DNA of 64,000 nucleotides from contig CAVXZK010000013.1 of the NCBI GenBank assembly GCA_963766365.1, positions 186,001 to 250,000 of the forward strand, read 5' to 3'. Under the pieces are notes generated by a model. The model searched no databases. It saw nothing but the letters and a program-made list of their open reading frames with translations, and had not been told where the DNA came from. The stretch comes from JALORV01 sp963766365 (GTDB lineage Bacteria > Pseudomonadota > Gammaproteobacteria > Burkholderiales > Burkholderiaceae_F). This document shows positions 36,073 to 45,901 of this stretch, piece by piece. Position numbers and translations under genes: made by a program. Positions within the stretch are counted from its first letter, which is position 1; each line of letters starts with the position of its first letter.

Positions 36073-36522
36073 TCAATAGAATGTGCATCGGGCTGAAGGG
36101 TGAAGGGCGGCGCCCACGTCGCCGCTATCGGCGTTCCGCCGCAAGCGGCCACGGACCAGCGGCAAGATGCACCGCTCGGCTGGAGTCCCGATCTCCCGCA
36201 TCCCGGACTCGAGCCCGGTCAATTGGAGCCCGACCAGCAGGCGGGGACGGATGAAGCGACCCTCCGTCGCCATCCGGCCCAGTTCGACAACGACGCTCGA
36301 TCCGACCAGGGAAATCTTCGTCGGCACCACCGGTGTGAGCGGTTGCGGCGTCGAAGGCAGCTCGGCCGGGCGTGCCGCGAATGCCGACCGGTCGACGCGC
36401 AATCCGATGGTGCCCAGCGAGGCTTAAGCGAACGGACTGCCGACGCCCTGCCCATTCGCGCAGGGCGCCAACGCCAGAAGCAGGACCGAAGTGCTTGCCA
36501 ACAGGGTTCGGGATGAGCGCAT
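36073..36522 (-). pseudogene. Secreted protein interrupted by an in-frame stop (candidate)
   Basis: An ATG at 36522 opens a good signal peptide (MRSSRTLLASTSVLLLALAP, cleavage near CANG-QG), but the frame meets a TAA at 36424-36426 after 32 residues. The same frame stays open for a further ~117 codons with strongly GC-biased third positions (LPSTPQPLTPVVPTKISLVG and GRFIRPRLLVGLQLTGLESG). This is the pattern of a secreted protein broken by one nonsense codon. I do not recognise the family. Alternatively only the short peptide is real. Confidence 0.4.
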
Positions 36523-36694
36523 CGGACATCCATCAAGCCATCGCATGCCACGGCAAGCAACAGTGATGGCCAAAAGCCAACCGCGGCCAAATGCGGCGTG
36601 CTCCGCGGGCCGCCTTTGACTGGGGTCTGCCGTGCGGCGCAAGATTCGCGTAAGCAATCCGGCGCATCGTGCTCGACGCTCCCCGGCCTGCCGC

Positions 36695-38581
36695 ATGCAG
36701 AACAACCACGCTAGGTCCCACGCGCTTTCGCCGGCTCTGATCGTCGCTGCGCTCGGCGTGGTCTACGGCGACATCGGCACGAGCCCGCTGTACGCGTTCA
36801 AGGAAAGCGTCAGCGGCGCGCGTGGCGCGGGAGTCAGCCAGGGCGACGTCCTGGGCGTGCTGTCGATGATCTTCTGGGCGGTGACGCTCGTCATTTCGCT
36901 CAAGTATGTAGTGATCGTGCTGCGTGCCAGCAACGGTGGCGAAGGCGGCATCCTCGCCCTGCTCGCGGTGGTGTTGCGACAGTTTCCCGCGCAGGGACGA
37001 CTGACCGGCGTGGCGGTAATGCTGGGCCTGTTCGGCGCGGCGATGTTCTACGGTGACAGCGCAATCACCCCGGCGATTTCGGTGCTGTCCGCGATCGAAG
37101 GCCTCGAAGTCATTTCGCCGCGATTCAAGGCTTTTGTCATTCCGCTGACGCTCGTCGTGCTGGTCGGCTTGTTCGCGGTACAGCGCTCGGGCACCGCGCG
37201 GGTCGGCAGCGTGTTCGGTCCGGTCATGCTGCTCTGGTTTGCCACGCTGGGCGTGCTCGGCGTGCTGCAGATAGCCCGCGAACCGAGCGTGCTCGTCGCC
37301 ATTGACCCCCTGCACGCGGTGAGTTACTTCATTGCTCAGCCCGGGACGACCTTTGCCGTGATGGCCGCGGTGTTTCTGGCGCTGACAGGCGGAGAGGCGC
37401 TGTACGCGGACATGGGTCACTTCGGTCGCGGCCCGATCCGCGTCGCCTGGTTCTGGCTGGTCATGCCCTGCCTGCTGCTCAACTATTTCGGGCAGGGCAG
37501 TCTCGTTCTGCAGGATCCCGACGCCGTCCGCAGTCCGTTCTTCCTGCTGGCGCCGCAATGGCTGCAACTTCCGCTGGTAGTGTTGGCCACGGCAGCCACA
37601 GTCATCGCATCGCAGGCCGTGATCTCGGGTGCCTTCTCCATCACGAGTCAGGCCATCAAGCTGGGATATCTGCCACGCATGTCAGTGCTCTACACGTCCG
37701 AGACCGCGGTGGGCCAGATCTACGTCCCGATCGTGAACTGGCTGCTGCTGGTCGCCGTTGTCTTTCTGGTGCTTGGCTTTGGCACTTCGTCGAACCTGGC
37801 CGCCGCCTACGGCATCGCCGTGGCCAGCACGATGGTTATCACGACGCTGGGCGTCATGGTGGTGGCGCACCATCGATGGGACTGGAAGCCATGGAAACTG
37901 GTGCTGGTCCTGCTGCCGCTGCTGGCGCTCGACATTGCCTTCCTGGCGGCGAACACGGCGAAGATCGGGCACGGAGGCTGGTTCCCACTGGCGTTCGGCG
38001 GGCTGCTGTTCTTCATCTTTTCCACCTGGAAGCGGGGCCGGGTGCTCGTCAAGCAGGAGCGCTTGCGCGGCGGAGTTGCGCTCGAGCCGTTCCTCAAGAA
38101 CCTGTCAGCTTTTCCGCCGCAGCGCGTGGAAGGGACCGCGGTGTTCATGTCGGGGGGCGTGGATGAAGTACCGCACGCGCTGCTGCACAACCTCAAGCAC
38201 AACCGTGTGCTGCACGAGCGGGTCGTGTTCCTCACGGCGGTACCCAAGGACGTCCCGCGTGTTGAGCCCGAGGATTCAGCGGAAATCCGCGATCTCGGCC
38301 TGGGCTGCTACTACGTCAAGGTGTATCTGGGCTTCAAGGACTCCTACGACATTGCCGACATCGCGCGCACGCTGGCGAGCCGCTTCGCTTTCACGATCGA
38401 GCCCAACGAAGCGTCTTTCTTCCTTTCGCGTGAAACGGTGCTCACCGGCAGGCGCGGCGGCATGGCCGATTGGCGCGAACGCCTGTTCAGCTGGATGATG
38501 CGCACTGCCCAGCCGGCGTCGGATTTCTTCCGCATTCCGCCCAATCGCGTGATCGAGATCGGCACGCAGATCGTCATCTAA
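36695..38581 (+). CDS. kup: KUP family potassium uptake transporter
   Basis: 628 residues from MQNNHARSHAL; the frame extends upstream but the family normally begins shortly before the first helix. Signature runs include ALGVVYGDIGTSPLYAFKE, SLKYVVIVLRASNGGEGGILAL, FYGDSAITPAISVLSAIEG and FLALTGGEALYADMGHFGRGPI. About 12 membrane helices precede a cytoplasmic C-terminal domain with a GFKDSYDIADIARTLA segment. It imports K+ with H+. Upstream context gives no sign of regulation. Confidence 0.95.
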   Translation: MQNNHARSHALSPALIVAALGVVYGDIGTSPLYAFKESVSGARGAGVSQGDVLGVLSMIFWAVTLVISLKYVVIVLRASNGGEGGILALLAVVLRQFPAQGRLTGVAVMLGLFGAAMFYGDSAITPAISVLSAIEGLEVISPRFKAFVIPLTLVVLVGLFAVQRSGTARVGSVFGPVMLLWFATLGVLGVLQIAREPSVLVAIDPLHAVSYFIAQPGTTFAVMAAVFLALTGGEALYADMGHFGRGPIRVAWFWLVMPCLLLNYFGQGSLVLQDPDAVRSPFFLLAPQWLQLPLVVLATAATVIASQAVISGAFSITSQAIKLGYLPRMSVLYTSETAVGQIYVPIVNWLLLVAVVFLVLGFGTSSNLAAAYGIAVASTMVITTLGVMVVAHHRWDWKPWKLVLVLLPLLALDIAFLAANTAKIGHGGWFPLAFGGLLFFIFSTWKRGRVLVKQERLRGGVALEPFLKNLSAFPPQRVEGTAVFMSGGVDEVPHALLHNLKHNRVLHERVVFLTAVPKDVPRVEPEDSAEIRDLGLGCYYVKVYLGFKDSYDIADIARTLASRFAFTIEPNEASFFLSRETVLTGRRGGMADWRERLFSWMMRTAQPASDFFRIPPNRVIEIGTQIVI

Positions 38582-38654
38582 CCGCAACGCAGCTGTGGCC
38601 GCTGCCGCGCGACGGCCCCGCTGCCGTTTCACTCGGTCACGGGGCGATCCGGGT

Positions 38655-39533
38655 TCACTTTGGTGCTGCGGAGGCCGGTGCTGACGGAGCCTGGGCTGGC
38701 GCGCCAACCATTTCGATCTTCGCCGCGGCCTTCAGCGCATCCATGTGTGTCTTCCAGTTCTGCTGCTGGAGCTGCTGGGTAAGCTGCGGTTTCACCTGAT
38801 CTAGCGGCGGCGGCTCGATCGCCCGGGAGTCTTCCAGCAGGATGACGTGATAGCCGAACTGGGTCTTGACCGGGGTCTCGGTGAACTTGCCCTTCTCGAG
38901 CTTGCTCACGGCAGCGCCGAATTCCGGCACCATCCTTTTCGGGTCGAACCATCCGAGTTCACCGCCCTGCGCCTTGGAGCCCGGGTCCTTGGACCGGTCC
39001 ATCGCCAGTTTCGTGAAGGCTTTCGGATCCTTCTTGAGCCGGGCGATGACGTCCTTGGCCTCCGACTCCTTCTCCACCAGGATGTGGCGCGCCTTGTATT
39101 CGATTCCGCCGACAGACGCCTTGATGCGGTCGTATTCGGCCTTCAGCGCGTCGTCGCTGACCGGATTGTTCTTGATGAAGTCCTGCACATAGGCGTTGGC
39201 CAGTACCGATTTCTTGATCGCGTCGAGTTGATCCGCAACCTCGGGCGTCTTGTCCAGTCCTTTCTTTACCGCCTCCTCCGCGATCACCATCTGCAGCGCC
39301 AGCTGATCAATGATGGCCGCTCTGGATTCGGGTGTATCCGGCCGTCCTGAATGGCCGGCCTGCTTGGCGATCATTTCGACCGTCCGCTCGCTGATGGCCA
39401 TGCCGTTCACCGTTGCGACCACCGGACCCGCTGCAGCCTGGTCAGGCTTGGCGTCCTTCGACGGATTGCACGCGCCAAGGGCAAGCAATGCGGCGGTACT
39501 GGCGACAAGAGTCGTGGATTTGATGACGTTCAT
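38655..39533 (-). CDS. Parvulin-type peptidyl-prolyl isomerase lipoprotein
   Basis: 292 residues. The leader ends in a lipobox LGAC (Cys22), so it is anchored to a membrane facing the periplasm. A SurA/PrsA-like N-domain (VVATVNGMAISERTVEMIAKQ) precedes a helix-rich region and the parvulin domain at ~140-240, with YKARHILVEKESEAKDVIARL, GGELGWFDPKRMVPEFGAAV and TQFGYHVILLEDSR. The C-terminus is Ala/Pro-rich. It assists folding of exported proteins. EpsD/PrsA-like annotation is also possible, but no exopolysaccharide genes are near. Confidence 0.92.
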   Translation of the reverse strand: MNVIKSTTLVASTAALLALGACNPSKDAKPDQAAAGPVVATVNGMAISERTVEMIAKQAGHSGRPDTPESRAAIIDQLALQMVIAEEAVKKGLDKTPEVADQLDAIKKSVLANAYVQDFIKNNPVSDDALKAEYDRIKASVGGIEYKARHILVEKESEAKDVIARLKKDPKAFTKLAMDRSKDPGSKAQGGELGWFDPKRMVPEFGAAVSKLEKGKFTETPVKTQFGYHVILLEDSRAIEPPPLDQVKPQLTQQLQQQNWKTHMDALKAAAKIEMVGAPAQAPSAPASAAPK

Positions 39534-39740
39534 TTTCTTGCTCGGGTTGCTGTGATTGCCATGATCGGCCTTTCCTTGGATTGGACTCAGATGCGCATCG
39601 AGTTCCGGTCGTGCATCAGACGCGGCCGTGCCTCAGGGTGCAGCACGAAACGATGCAGGCGCCGCATCATAGTTGCACCCGCCGCGACTGTCCTGGCTCG
39701 GAAGCCGGGCCCTGCAGACAACCGCGAGCCCCTGACCGCT

Positions 39741-40247
39741 TCAGGTACGCGCGCGGCTGAGAAAGATGTCGATAGTGCGCACAAAGATGAACCCAAAGAC
39801 GCACAGTGCCCACGTCAGTGCAACAGCGTAAGGGCCGACGCTCGGCGGAAAGGGAATCCCCGCAGAATTGAGCCAGAGACCTGCAACGGCGACGAGCGAA
39901 ATCGCGTAGATGATGACGACCCATGGCGGGAAGTGGCCCGCCTCGACCGCGCGGCGACGGCGAAACTGGGTCAACAGCAAGGCGGTGAAGATCGACGCAG
40001 CGGCTGCGCTGGACACAGGCCAAATTAGCGCGGCGGAGATATGCAGGAGATTCAGGAGTGTGGGAAGCAATGCCAAAGCGGTCACGAGGAGTCCGCCTTC
40101 AATATAGAGACGCACGAGGCGGAGGTGCCGATCGGAGATCTCGCCTCCCAGAGCACCTCGAAGCGTAACCACCACCGCGGAAAAGCCGGCGAATGACAAC
40201 GAGAGAGCCGCAAGACTGAGCAGGAAGTCGGATTCTGCGGGCGTCAT
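39741..40247 (-). CDS. Hypothetical four-helix membrane protein
   Basis: 168 residues after a GGGGAAGC site. Four hydrophobic helices are seen: FLLSLAALSLSFAGFSAVVV, LLVTALALLPTLLNLLHI, a third around SAALIWPVSSAAAASIFTAL, and YAVALTWALCVFGFIFV at the end. A basic loop (RRRRAVEAGHFPPW) separates the halves. No named family. Confidence 0.6.
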   Translation of the reverse strand: MTPAESDFLLSLAALSLSFAGFSAVVVTLRGALGGEISDRHLRLVRLYIEGGLLVTALALLPTLLNLLHISAALIWPVSSAAAASIFTALLLTQFRRRRAVEAGHFPPWVVIIYAISLVAVAGLWLNSAGIPFPPSVGPYAVALTWALCVFGFIFVRTIDIFLSRART

Positions 40248-40405
40248 GATCGCTTCCCCATGGGCATGGGCCTAAGGTGCTTCCTTCCCCAGTTGAAGGG
40301 CTGTGACTTCGATACATGATGCGCCGCCTGCGGACGTGCGTGATTCTTTCCGCCCGGCGACCCCGGATATGCCGTGGACCGCACATCGGCGTGGGTCATG
40401 CGCGC

Positions 40406-40735
40406 CTATCTGAGCAGGGCGATCGTCACCAGAACCGATGCGTCTTCGATCGCGACCACACCGTGAACCACATCGCGCGCCAGGTAGATCAACTCGCCGG
40501 CGTCCAGAACCCGGCTCGCGCCGTCCAGAGTGACAGCTATCCTGCCCTCGATGCACTGGATCGTTATTTCGCCGGCCACCTTGTGCGGCGGTAACGACTT
40601 GCCCGCCGCGAGAACGAGCCGCATGACCTCGAGGTCTTCTGTCTTGAACAGCGCAACGGTGCGCTCGTCCGCCAATGCGTGACCGAGCGGCCGCACACTG
40701 ATCACCTGACCCGACTGCGCATGTGGAATCGCCAT
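40406..40735 (-). CDS. Small cupin-domain protein
   Basis: 109 residues after a GGAG site. A single cupin barrel is visible: VMRLVLAAGKSLPPHKVAGEITIQCIEGRIAVTLDG and DAGELIYLARDVVHGVVAIED. The usual metal-binding His/Glu set is partly present (PPHKV, VHGV). Members of this short group bind small ligands or serve as regulators; the function here is unknown. Confidence 0.75.
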   Translation of the reverse strand: MAIPHAQSGQVISVRPLGHALADERTVALFKTEDLEVMRLVLAAGKSLPPHKVAGEITIQCIEGRIAVTLDGASRVLDAGELIYLARDVVHGVVAIEDASVLVTIALLR

Positions 40736-40980
40736 CGCTCGCCACTCCTCTTGTCTCGGTCAAGTTGACCTTTATACCGGTCAGATACCCAGAGCGAGCA
40801 GGAGCCCGGACGAATCAGGAGCAGTTTCTGCGCCGGATCACCCGGCGCGTCGGTTGCTGCGGCCGGGCGCTCGGCGCAGTGATACCGTCCTGTTTGGCAT
40901 GAACGGAGGTTTAGATTCCTATTCACTGAACAGGCTCACGCTCGGCTGACGGGGCGCGTTGCACTCACGGCGGAGGATTT

Positions 40981-41508
40981 ATGGCGGCGAAAATCGATTT
41001 TTCCCAACTGACATTGATGGACACGCTCGACATGGCCCATCTGATCGAGGTCGAGGCGTTCGAGCGGTACACCTTGTTCGCCAGACAAATCGGTCGCAGC
41101 TTCTCCAACGATGCCGGGTCGGTGTTCCAGTCGATGGCCGAGAACGAGAAGAAGCACGGTGATGAACTCGCCGAGCGCCGCCGCACGCTGTTTGGCAATG
41201 AGCCTGCGAAAGTCAAGATCGACGACATCTTCGATGTCGAGGCCCCCGACGTCGGTGCGCCCAGCCGGAACATGTCCGAGTTCAAGGCGTACCAGGTGGC
41301 ATTGCACTCCGAAAAGAAGGCCTTCGCGTTCTACGACAGGGCGCTGCGCAGCGTGAAGCAACCGGACGTCAAGGCGCTGTTCGAAGAGTTGCGGGACGAA
41401 GAGGCCGAGCACGTTCGGATGATCGAAGAAATCATCGCGAAGCTGCCGCCGTCGGCCAAGGTCGACATCGAGGACGAAGACGACACGTCCATGCGGATGG
41501 GCTACTAG
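40981..41508 (+). CDS. Rubrerythrin-like ferritin-fold protein
   Basis: 175 residues; a GGAGG site precedes the ATG. The four-helix bundle has diiron ligands in pairs: LIEVEAFERYTLF (Glu), AENEKKHGDELAE (ExxH), LHSEKKAFAFYDRA (Glu) and LRDEEAEHVRMIEE (ExxH). There is no C-terminal rubredoxin domain. Such proteins store iron or reduce peroxide. A promoter is expected in the 245-bp gap upstream; none was assigned. Confidence 0.85.
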   Translation: MAAKIDFSQLTLMDTLDMAHLIEVEAFERYTLFARQIGRSFSNDAGSVFQSMAENEKKHGDELAERRRTLFGNEPAKVKIDDIFDVEAPDVGAPSRNMSEFKAYQVALHSEKKAFAFYDRALRSVKQPDVKALFEELRDEEAEHVRMIEEIIAKLPPSAKVDIEDEDDTSMRMGY

Positions 41509-41649
41509 AGAACCTGCCAGGGAGGGCCGTTGCCGGCTCGCGCCGTGATGTGGCGGTTGCCGAATCCCGCACCCGGCTGATCCAGGCCGGCTGACCTGCC
41601 AAAGCTACACGGCTGGAGCCCGGATGACTACCGTTCCGGCCCGGGAACC

Positions 41650-42156
41650 TCAGTTCGGTCCCAGCCTGGAGGCTAACTCTGTTTCGATTTCCCGCGCGAG
41701 GCTCATTACCAGCAGCTCCTCGTAGTGCCTTGATATATCACTTGCGATCAGGCGGTCCACTTCCACTCGCTCTGCCAGGGCCCCCTGCCCTTCGTGCCCC
41801 GGCGACCCCTCGTGTATGACCCCGACTCGGGCACGAAAATCGATGCTGCGACGGTCGGCAAGCTTGCTCGGCAGCGGAGTCCCATCCAGCAGCAGGGGCA
41901 AGACGGTCTTGCCTTGTTCGAGGGCAAGGGCGAACTCCTTCCGGACTTCATACGACGTGTTCGAGTGGTGGCACCAGAACACCAGAACCACATTGGCTTC
42001 CGAAATTGCGGCTTCCAGTTCTTCGCGCCATCTGCCACTCCGGCGTATAGAGTCGGCGTCGCAGTAGACGAGCGCGCTATTGCTTGCACACAACAGTGAA
42101 ACGATCGCCGATACCAGCTCGTTATCCGCAGGGCTATACGAGACGAAGATGTTCAT
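41650..42156 (-). CDS. Stand-alone TIR-domain protein
   Basis: 168 residues forming one TIR domain. It shows the first strand NIFVSYSPADNELV, a BB-loop-like region CDADSIRRSGRWREELEAAIS, then VVLVFWCHHSNTSYEVRKEF, whose Glu74 fits the catalytic Glu of NAD+-cleaving bacterial TIRs. SIDFRARVGV corresponds to the late strand and (Q)IDFR motif of bacterial members. No sensor domain is attached. Bacterial TIRs act in antiphage systems or as effectors; no partner gene lies directly beside it. Confidence 0.82.
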   Translation of the reverse strand: MNIFVSYSPADNELVSAIVSLLCASNSALVYCDADSIRRSGRWREELEAAISEANVVLVFWCHHSNTSYEVRKEFALALEQGKTVLPLLLDGTPLPSKLADRRSIDFRARVGVIHEGSPGHEGQGALAERVEVDRLIASDISRHYEELLVMSLAREIETELASRLGPN

Positions 42157-42652
42157 GGCGCGCGGAGATGCTATCCGGTATGGGCGACGCTCGGTTGTCT
42201 GATCATTTCCGGCAATTGGCCGAGCGCGGTCAAAAGCTGTCGGCGCGGGAGCGCACCTATCGCGCGCCCGACCGGTGGCGATGCCGCGTCCGGCCAGCTT
42301 AGCGTCGCGGCCCGGCGTTCGCTATCGAGTCGAACGGATGATCCGCCGCATCAACTGGCTATGGCCGAATTCGCCCGTCCGGCAGGAATAAGAGGCCACG
42401 CGCGGTCGCGACAGTCGCTCTCGCGATAAGGCTCTTTGCGGCCGGCCGACTTGGGAAGTTGGCCTCCCCGCTTGCCGCAATCAAGGCCCCGTAAGCCGGA
42501 CACGCTGCCTGTTCGATTTGGCTTGCTTACATCTCGCTATTGCAAGCGCTGAAGGCAGCCTTCCCATCTAACAATCCGCCGGCCCGGGCAGTTGACCGGG
42601 CGCGGCTTGTATCCGATCGAGCGGTTCATGGGCGATCAGCCCCAGGGAAAGG
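42157..42652. other. Intergenic region, no gene seen
   Basis: These 496 bp lie between the divergent TIR gene and the PKD lipoprotein. One short frame (to 42302) has Arg-rich composition and no family sequence. A small GAAGG/CCTTC hairpin occurs near 42550. I see no tRNA, repeat or protein remnant. Confidence 0.45.
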
Positions 42653-44242
42653 ATGAACGTGAGAATGAAGAAGGCAGCGATTACGGCCCTTGTTGCTGCG
42701 GGGGCGCTATCGGCATGTGGGGTAAGTTCAGATACGGGCAATTTAGCGCCCGTCGCCAATGCCGGACCCAACCAAAGCGCAATCGCGGGGTCGACGGTGA
42801 TCACACTGGACGGCAGCCGCAGCATCGACCCGAACGGCGATCTCATCGGTTTCGCATGGACGCTGACCGGCAAGCCGCCAGGCAGCAGTGCCGCTCTGAG
42901 CGACCCGGGTTCTGCCAAACCCACATTCACTGCGGATCTGCCGGGTTCGTACGTCGCGAGCCTGATCGTCAGCGATGGGGCACTGAACAGCAACGCCGCC
43001 AACGTAACTGTGACGGCGGCAATCGCGAATGCAGCACCTGTTGCTAGTGCTGGCAGCGCGCAGAACGTGCTCACGGGGGCGACGGTCACGTTGGATGGCA
43101 GCACGAGTTCCGATGCGAACAACGACCCGCTGACATACTCGTGGACGCTCACCAACAAGCCCGCCGGTAGTGCGGCGGCCCTGGCCGGTGCCAGTTTGGC
43201 CAAACCGATGTTTACCGCCGACGTCGCCGGCACGTACGTCGCTGCGCTGACGGTCAACGATGGCCAGGTCGACAGCGCCTCATCGACCGTGACTGTCACG
43301 GCTGCCGTCGCCAATGTTGCGCCGATGGCCAATGCCGGCAGTGCCCAGACGGTGATTGTCGGCTCCAGCGTCACCCTGAACGGCAGCGGCAGCTCGGATG
43401 CCAACGGTGACGCACTCACCTATTCGTGGACATTGAGCAGCAAGCCGATGGGCAGTGCGGCCTCGTTGAACGCCGCCACGCCCCCCAGCCCGACGTTCAC
43501 CGCCGACATGGCGGGCACCTACGTGGCCACCCTGATCGTGAACGACGGCAAGGTGGACAGCGCGCCCAGCACGGTGGCCGTTACGGCGCAGACCGTCGTC
43601 GGATTTGATTCGATGTCGCCACTTCCGCCCAATATGCCCAGCTACGGCTTCGAGGCTGTATCCCTCACCAGCCTGGGCGATCGCATCGCCCTGAGGGCTG
43701 GTTCGCCCCGGACGCTACACAGCGTCACTGTCGCGATGAGCAGCTGGGCCTGCCAGACCGGTTCATGGAACTTGGGCACCTGTGTCTCGGCCCCAAACGC
43801 CACGTTCAACCACCCCATCACCATCACGATCTACAACAGCAGCGGCGGCTTGCTTGCGACGCGGACTCAGACCTTCAGCATTCCGTACCGACCCTCCGCT
43901 GATCCGACCTGCGCAGGCATGGATGCCGGCAAATGGAAAGCCGCGAACGGTACCTGCTACAACGGCTTTGCTTCCACGATCACGTTCGATCTTCGCTCGC
44001 TGAACGTCACACTGCCGGACGACGTGCTTGCCTTTGACGTGTCGTACAACACGAGAACTCATGGTCCCGTGCCGCTCGGTGTGACAGGCCCCTACGACTC
44101 TCTCAATGTGGGCGTCTACGATTCAACTGCGACCACCCCTTCTGTTGGCAGCGACGTCGAGCCCGGCTTCCTTCGCTGGAACGGGACGCCTCAGATGCAA
44201 GGCTACGGGATCATGGCGCAGGTCGTCGTGGCCGCCCCTTGA
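42653..44242 (+). CDS. PKD-repeat lipoprotein
   Basis: 529 residues, or 525 from the ATG at 42665, which has the better spaced AGGA site. The leader ends in LSAC, a lipobox. Three PKD/Ig-like repeats of about 95 residues follow, each opening with PVANAG-type sequence, carrying TLDGSRSIDPNGD or a variant, SWTL and TFTADVAGTYVA. They are close enough in sequence to suggest recent duplication. The C-terminal ~200 residues form an unassigned beta-rich domain with Cys pairs (WACQTGSWNLGTC and TCAGM...GTCYN). It is surface-exposed and probably binds sugar or protein. Confidence 0.85.
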   Translation: MNVRMKKAAITALVAAGALSACGVSSDTGNLAPVANAGPNQSAIAGSTVITLDGSRSIDPNGDLIGFAWTLTGKPPGSSAALSDPGSAKPTFTADLPGSYVASLIVSDGALNSNAANVTVTAAIANAAPVASAGSAQNVLTGATVTLDGSTSSDANNDPLTYSWTLTNKPAGSAAALAGASLAKPMFTADVAGTYVAALTVNDGQVDSASSTVTVTAAVANVAPMANAGSAQTVIVGSSVTLNGSGSSDANGDALTYSWTLSSKPMGSAASLNAATPPSPTFTADMAGTYVATLIVNDGKVDSAPSTVAVTAQTVVGFDSMSPLPPNMPSYGFEAVSLTSLGDRIALRAGSPRTLHSVTVAMSSWACQTGSWNLGTCVSAPNATFNHPITITIYNSSGGLLATRTQTFSIPYRPSADPTCAGMDAGKWKAANGTCYNGFASTITFDLRSLNVTLPDDVLAFDVSYNTRTHGPVPLGVTGPYDSLNVGVYDSTATTPSVGSDVEPGFLRWNGTPQMQGYGIMAQVVVAAP

Positions 44243-44329
44243 TGGGCCGTTTGTGGAGCCCCAAGAAGTTGCGCCCGCCGAGCGCGGGGAGTCGATTCGC
44301 GGCGCTCTAGTTGGCGTCCGCCTGTGCGA

Positions 44330-45871
44330 CTAGGCCTCGAATAATGCGAGCTGCGCCAGCCCCTGCAACCGCTGCAGGAGGACTTCTCGGTCCAGACCCA
44401 GTTTCCGGTCGACGAGTGCAGCGCGCAGCGCGTCGAGGTCGTGTGCGCCGTCGCACAGGGCGACGAGTTGCCTGGCTTCGTCGTCCTCCAGGCGCACGCG
44501 CCGATGGTTCAGGGCGACCAGCACGCCGTTGGCCGCGGCAGCGTGCCGAACCACGTCGCTGGCCCGCGGCCGTTCGCTCACCGTCGTCGCGCAGGGCCAG
44601 TCCTCCGCGGTGAGTTCCACCATGCGCATCCCGAACGCCTGGAGCAACACGTCTTGCAGGGCCTCGGCGTCGTTGCTGGACGGGTCGCGACCCAGCAGAG
44701 CGCCCACCTGCGCGACCAGTGGCTCGAAGGCGACGGCCGCCGGCCACTGCTCGCGCAGCGTCACCATGGCTGCTTTGGCCAGCGAACTGCCGGTCACCAG
44801 GCTCGCCCGATCGCCCCAGCGGAACGGGACTTCGACACCTTCGGCAAGATCAACTGCTGACGCCGTCGGAGTTGCGGTGGAACTCGCAAACAATGCACCG
44901 ACCGCAGCAGGAAGTGGAACACCTGGGGCTGCCAGTTCCGCGCGGCACAGAAGCGATTCGCGAAAGCGCCGACAGCGCACGAAGTCGAGATATTGGCCGA
45001 AGGCGACGGTTTCGCCGCGCAGTTGCTCCAGCTTCGTTCGCGCCTCGGTCGGAAGATCGTGCGCCGTCATCGTCGCAAAGTCCGCGTCCGCCAGCTGCGC
45101 GAGGTCAAACCGCGCGGCGTGCGCCACGAACTCCTCGAAATACACCGGATCGTTAACGTCGGCGAGGTCGTCGTGGAACATGTGCGCCGACGAATGACAC
45201 GCGAACCGCTCGGCCTCGGCCGCCAGCAATCGACCATAAGGATCATTATCGTTGTGCGCCACGCGCAGGAAGTCGAGGAACGCCCGGGCCTGCATCACCT
45301 TGGACTCGGCGTCGCTCGCTCCGCGGGTGTGATAACGCAACATTTCGCGCACCATCCCGGCTACGTGCCAGCCTGGAAAGGTGTTGTAGCTGACGAAGGC
45401 GACACCATTGGGCGACAACGACCGGTGGATCAGGCGAAACAGCGCATCGCGCATAGCGCGCGGCACCCAGGAATAAACGCCGTGGGCGACGATGTAGTCG
45501 AAATGGCCGATCGGGCCGAGGCTGCCCAGGTCGCCCACGAAGAGGTCGACGTTGCGAAGCTGCAGGCTGGCTGCGCGGGCGTGGGCCTGCTCGATTGCGC
45601 TCGCCGCCAGGTCGAAGCCCGTGCAATGCGCTTGCGGCAAGGAGTAGGCAATTGGCAGCAGGTTGCTGCCATCGCCGCAGGCGATCTCCAGGATCCGCGC
45701 GGTGGCTACGTTGGGCGCTGCCACCCCGAACAGCCGCGCAATGGCCGCCATTCGATTCGGATGCGTTTCGGCATGCGAATGCCCCGGGTAAGGAACCTCG
45801 TCATACGCCGTGCGCGCGGGGATTGGGTCTCCGGTGACCGCCGCGGGTTCCACCGGCGGCACTGATCCCAC
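44330..45871 (-). CDS. SAM-dependent methyltransferase with regulatory domain
   Basis: 513 residues. The N-terminal class I methyltransferase has motif I in RILEIACGDGSNLLPIAY followed by HCTGFDLAASAIEQA, and later HFDYIVAHGVYSWVP. Residues ~200-330 match the methyltransferase regulatory domain (FHDDLADVNDPVYFEEFVAHA, FGQYLDFVRCRRFRESLL), and a winged-helix-like end includes ALNHRRVRLEDDEARQL. In Gram-negatives such proteins methylate lysines of outer-membrane proteins. The neighbour is hcp, 30 bp downstream of its start on the same strand, so hcp is transcribed first. Confidence 0.85.
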   Translation of the reverse strand: MGSVPPVEPAAVTGDPIPARTAYDEVPYPGHSHAETHPNRMAAIARLFGVAAPNVATARILEIACGDGSNLLPIAYSLPQAHCTGFDLAASAIEQAHARAASLQLRNVDLFVGDLGSLGPIGHFDYIVAHGVYSWVPRAMRDALFRLIHRSLSPNGVAFVSYNTFPGWHVAGMVREMLRYHTRGASDAESKVMQARAFLDFLRVAHNDNDPYGRLLAAEAERFACHSSAHMFHDDLADVNDPVYFEEFVAHAARFDLAQLADADFATMTAHDLPTEARTKLEQLRGETVAFGQYLDFVRCRRFRESLLCRAELAAPGVPLPAAVGALFASSTATPTASAVDLAEGVEVPFRWGDRASLVTGSSLAKAAMVTLREQWPAAVAFEPLVAQVGALLGRDPSSNDAEALQDVLLQAFGMRMVELTAEDWPCATTVSERPRASDVVRHAAAANGVLVALNHRRVRLEDDEARQLVALCDGAHDLDALRAALVDRKLGLDREVLLQRLQGLAQLALFEA

Positions 45872-45901
45872 GACTCGAGAACGACGAATGCCCGCGCCCG
45901 C

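Noticed and set aside
36100..36516. Plus-strand frame of ~138 codons opposite the broken secreted protein
   Set aside because: Gln/Arg-rich shadow; the minus strand has a signal peptide and better codon pattern.
42084..42302. Short open frame upstream of the PKD gene
   Set aside because: Arg-rich, overlaps the start of the TIR gene on the other strand, and lacks a ribosome site or family sequence.
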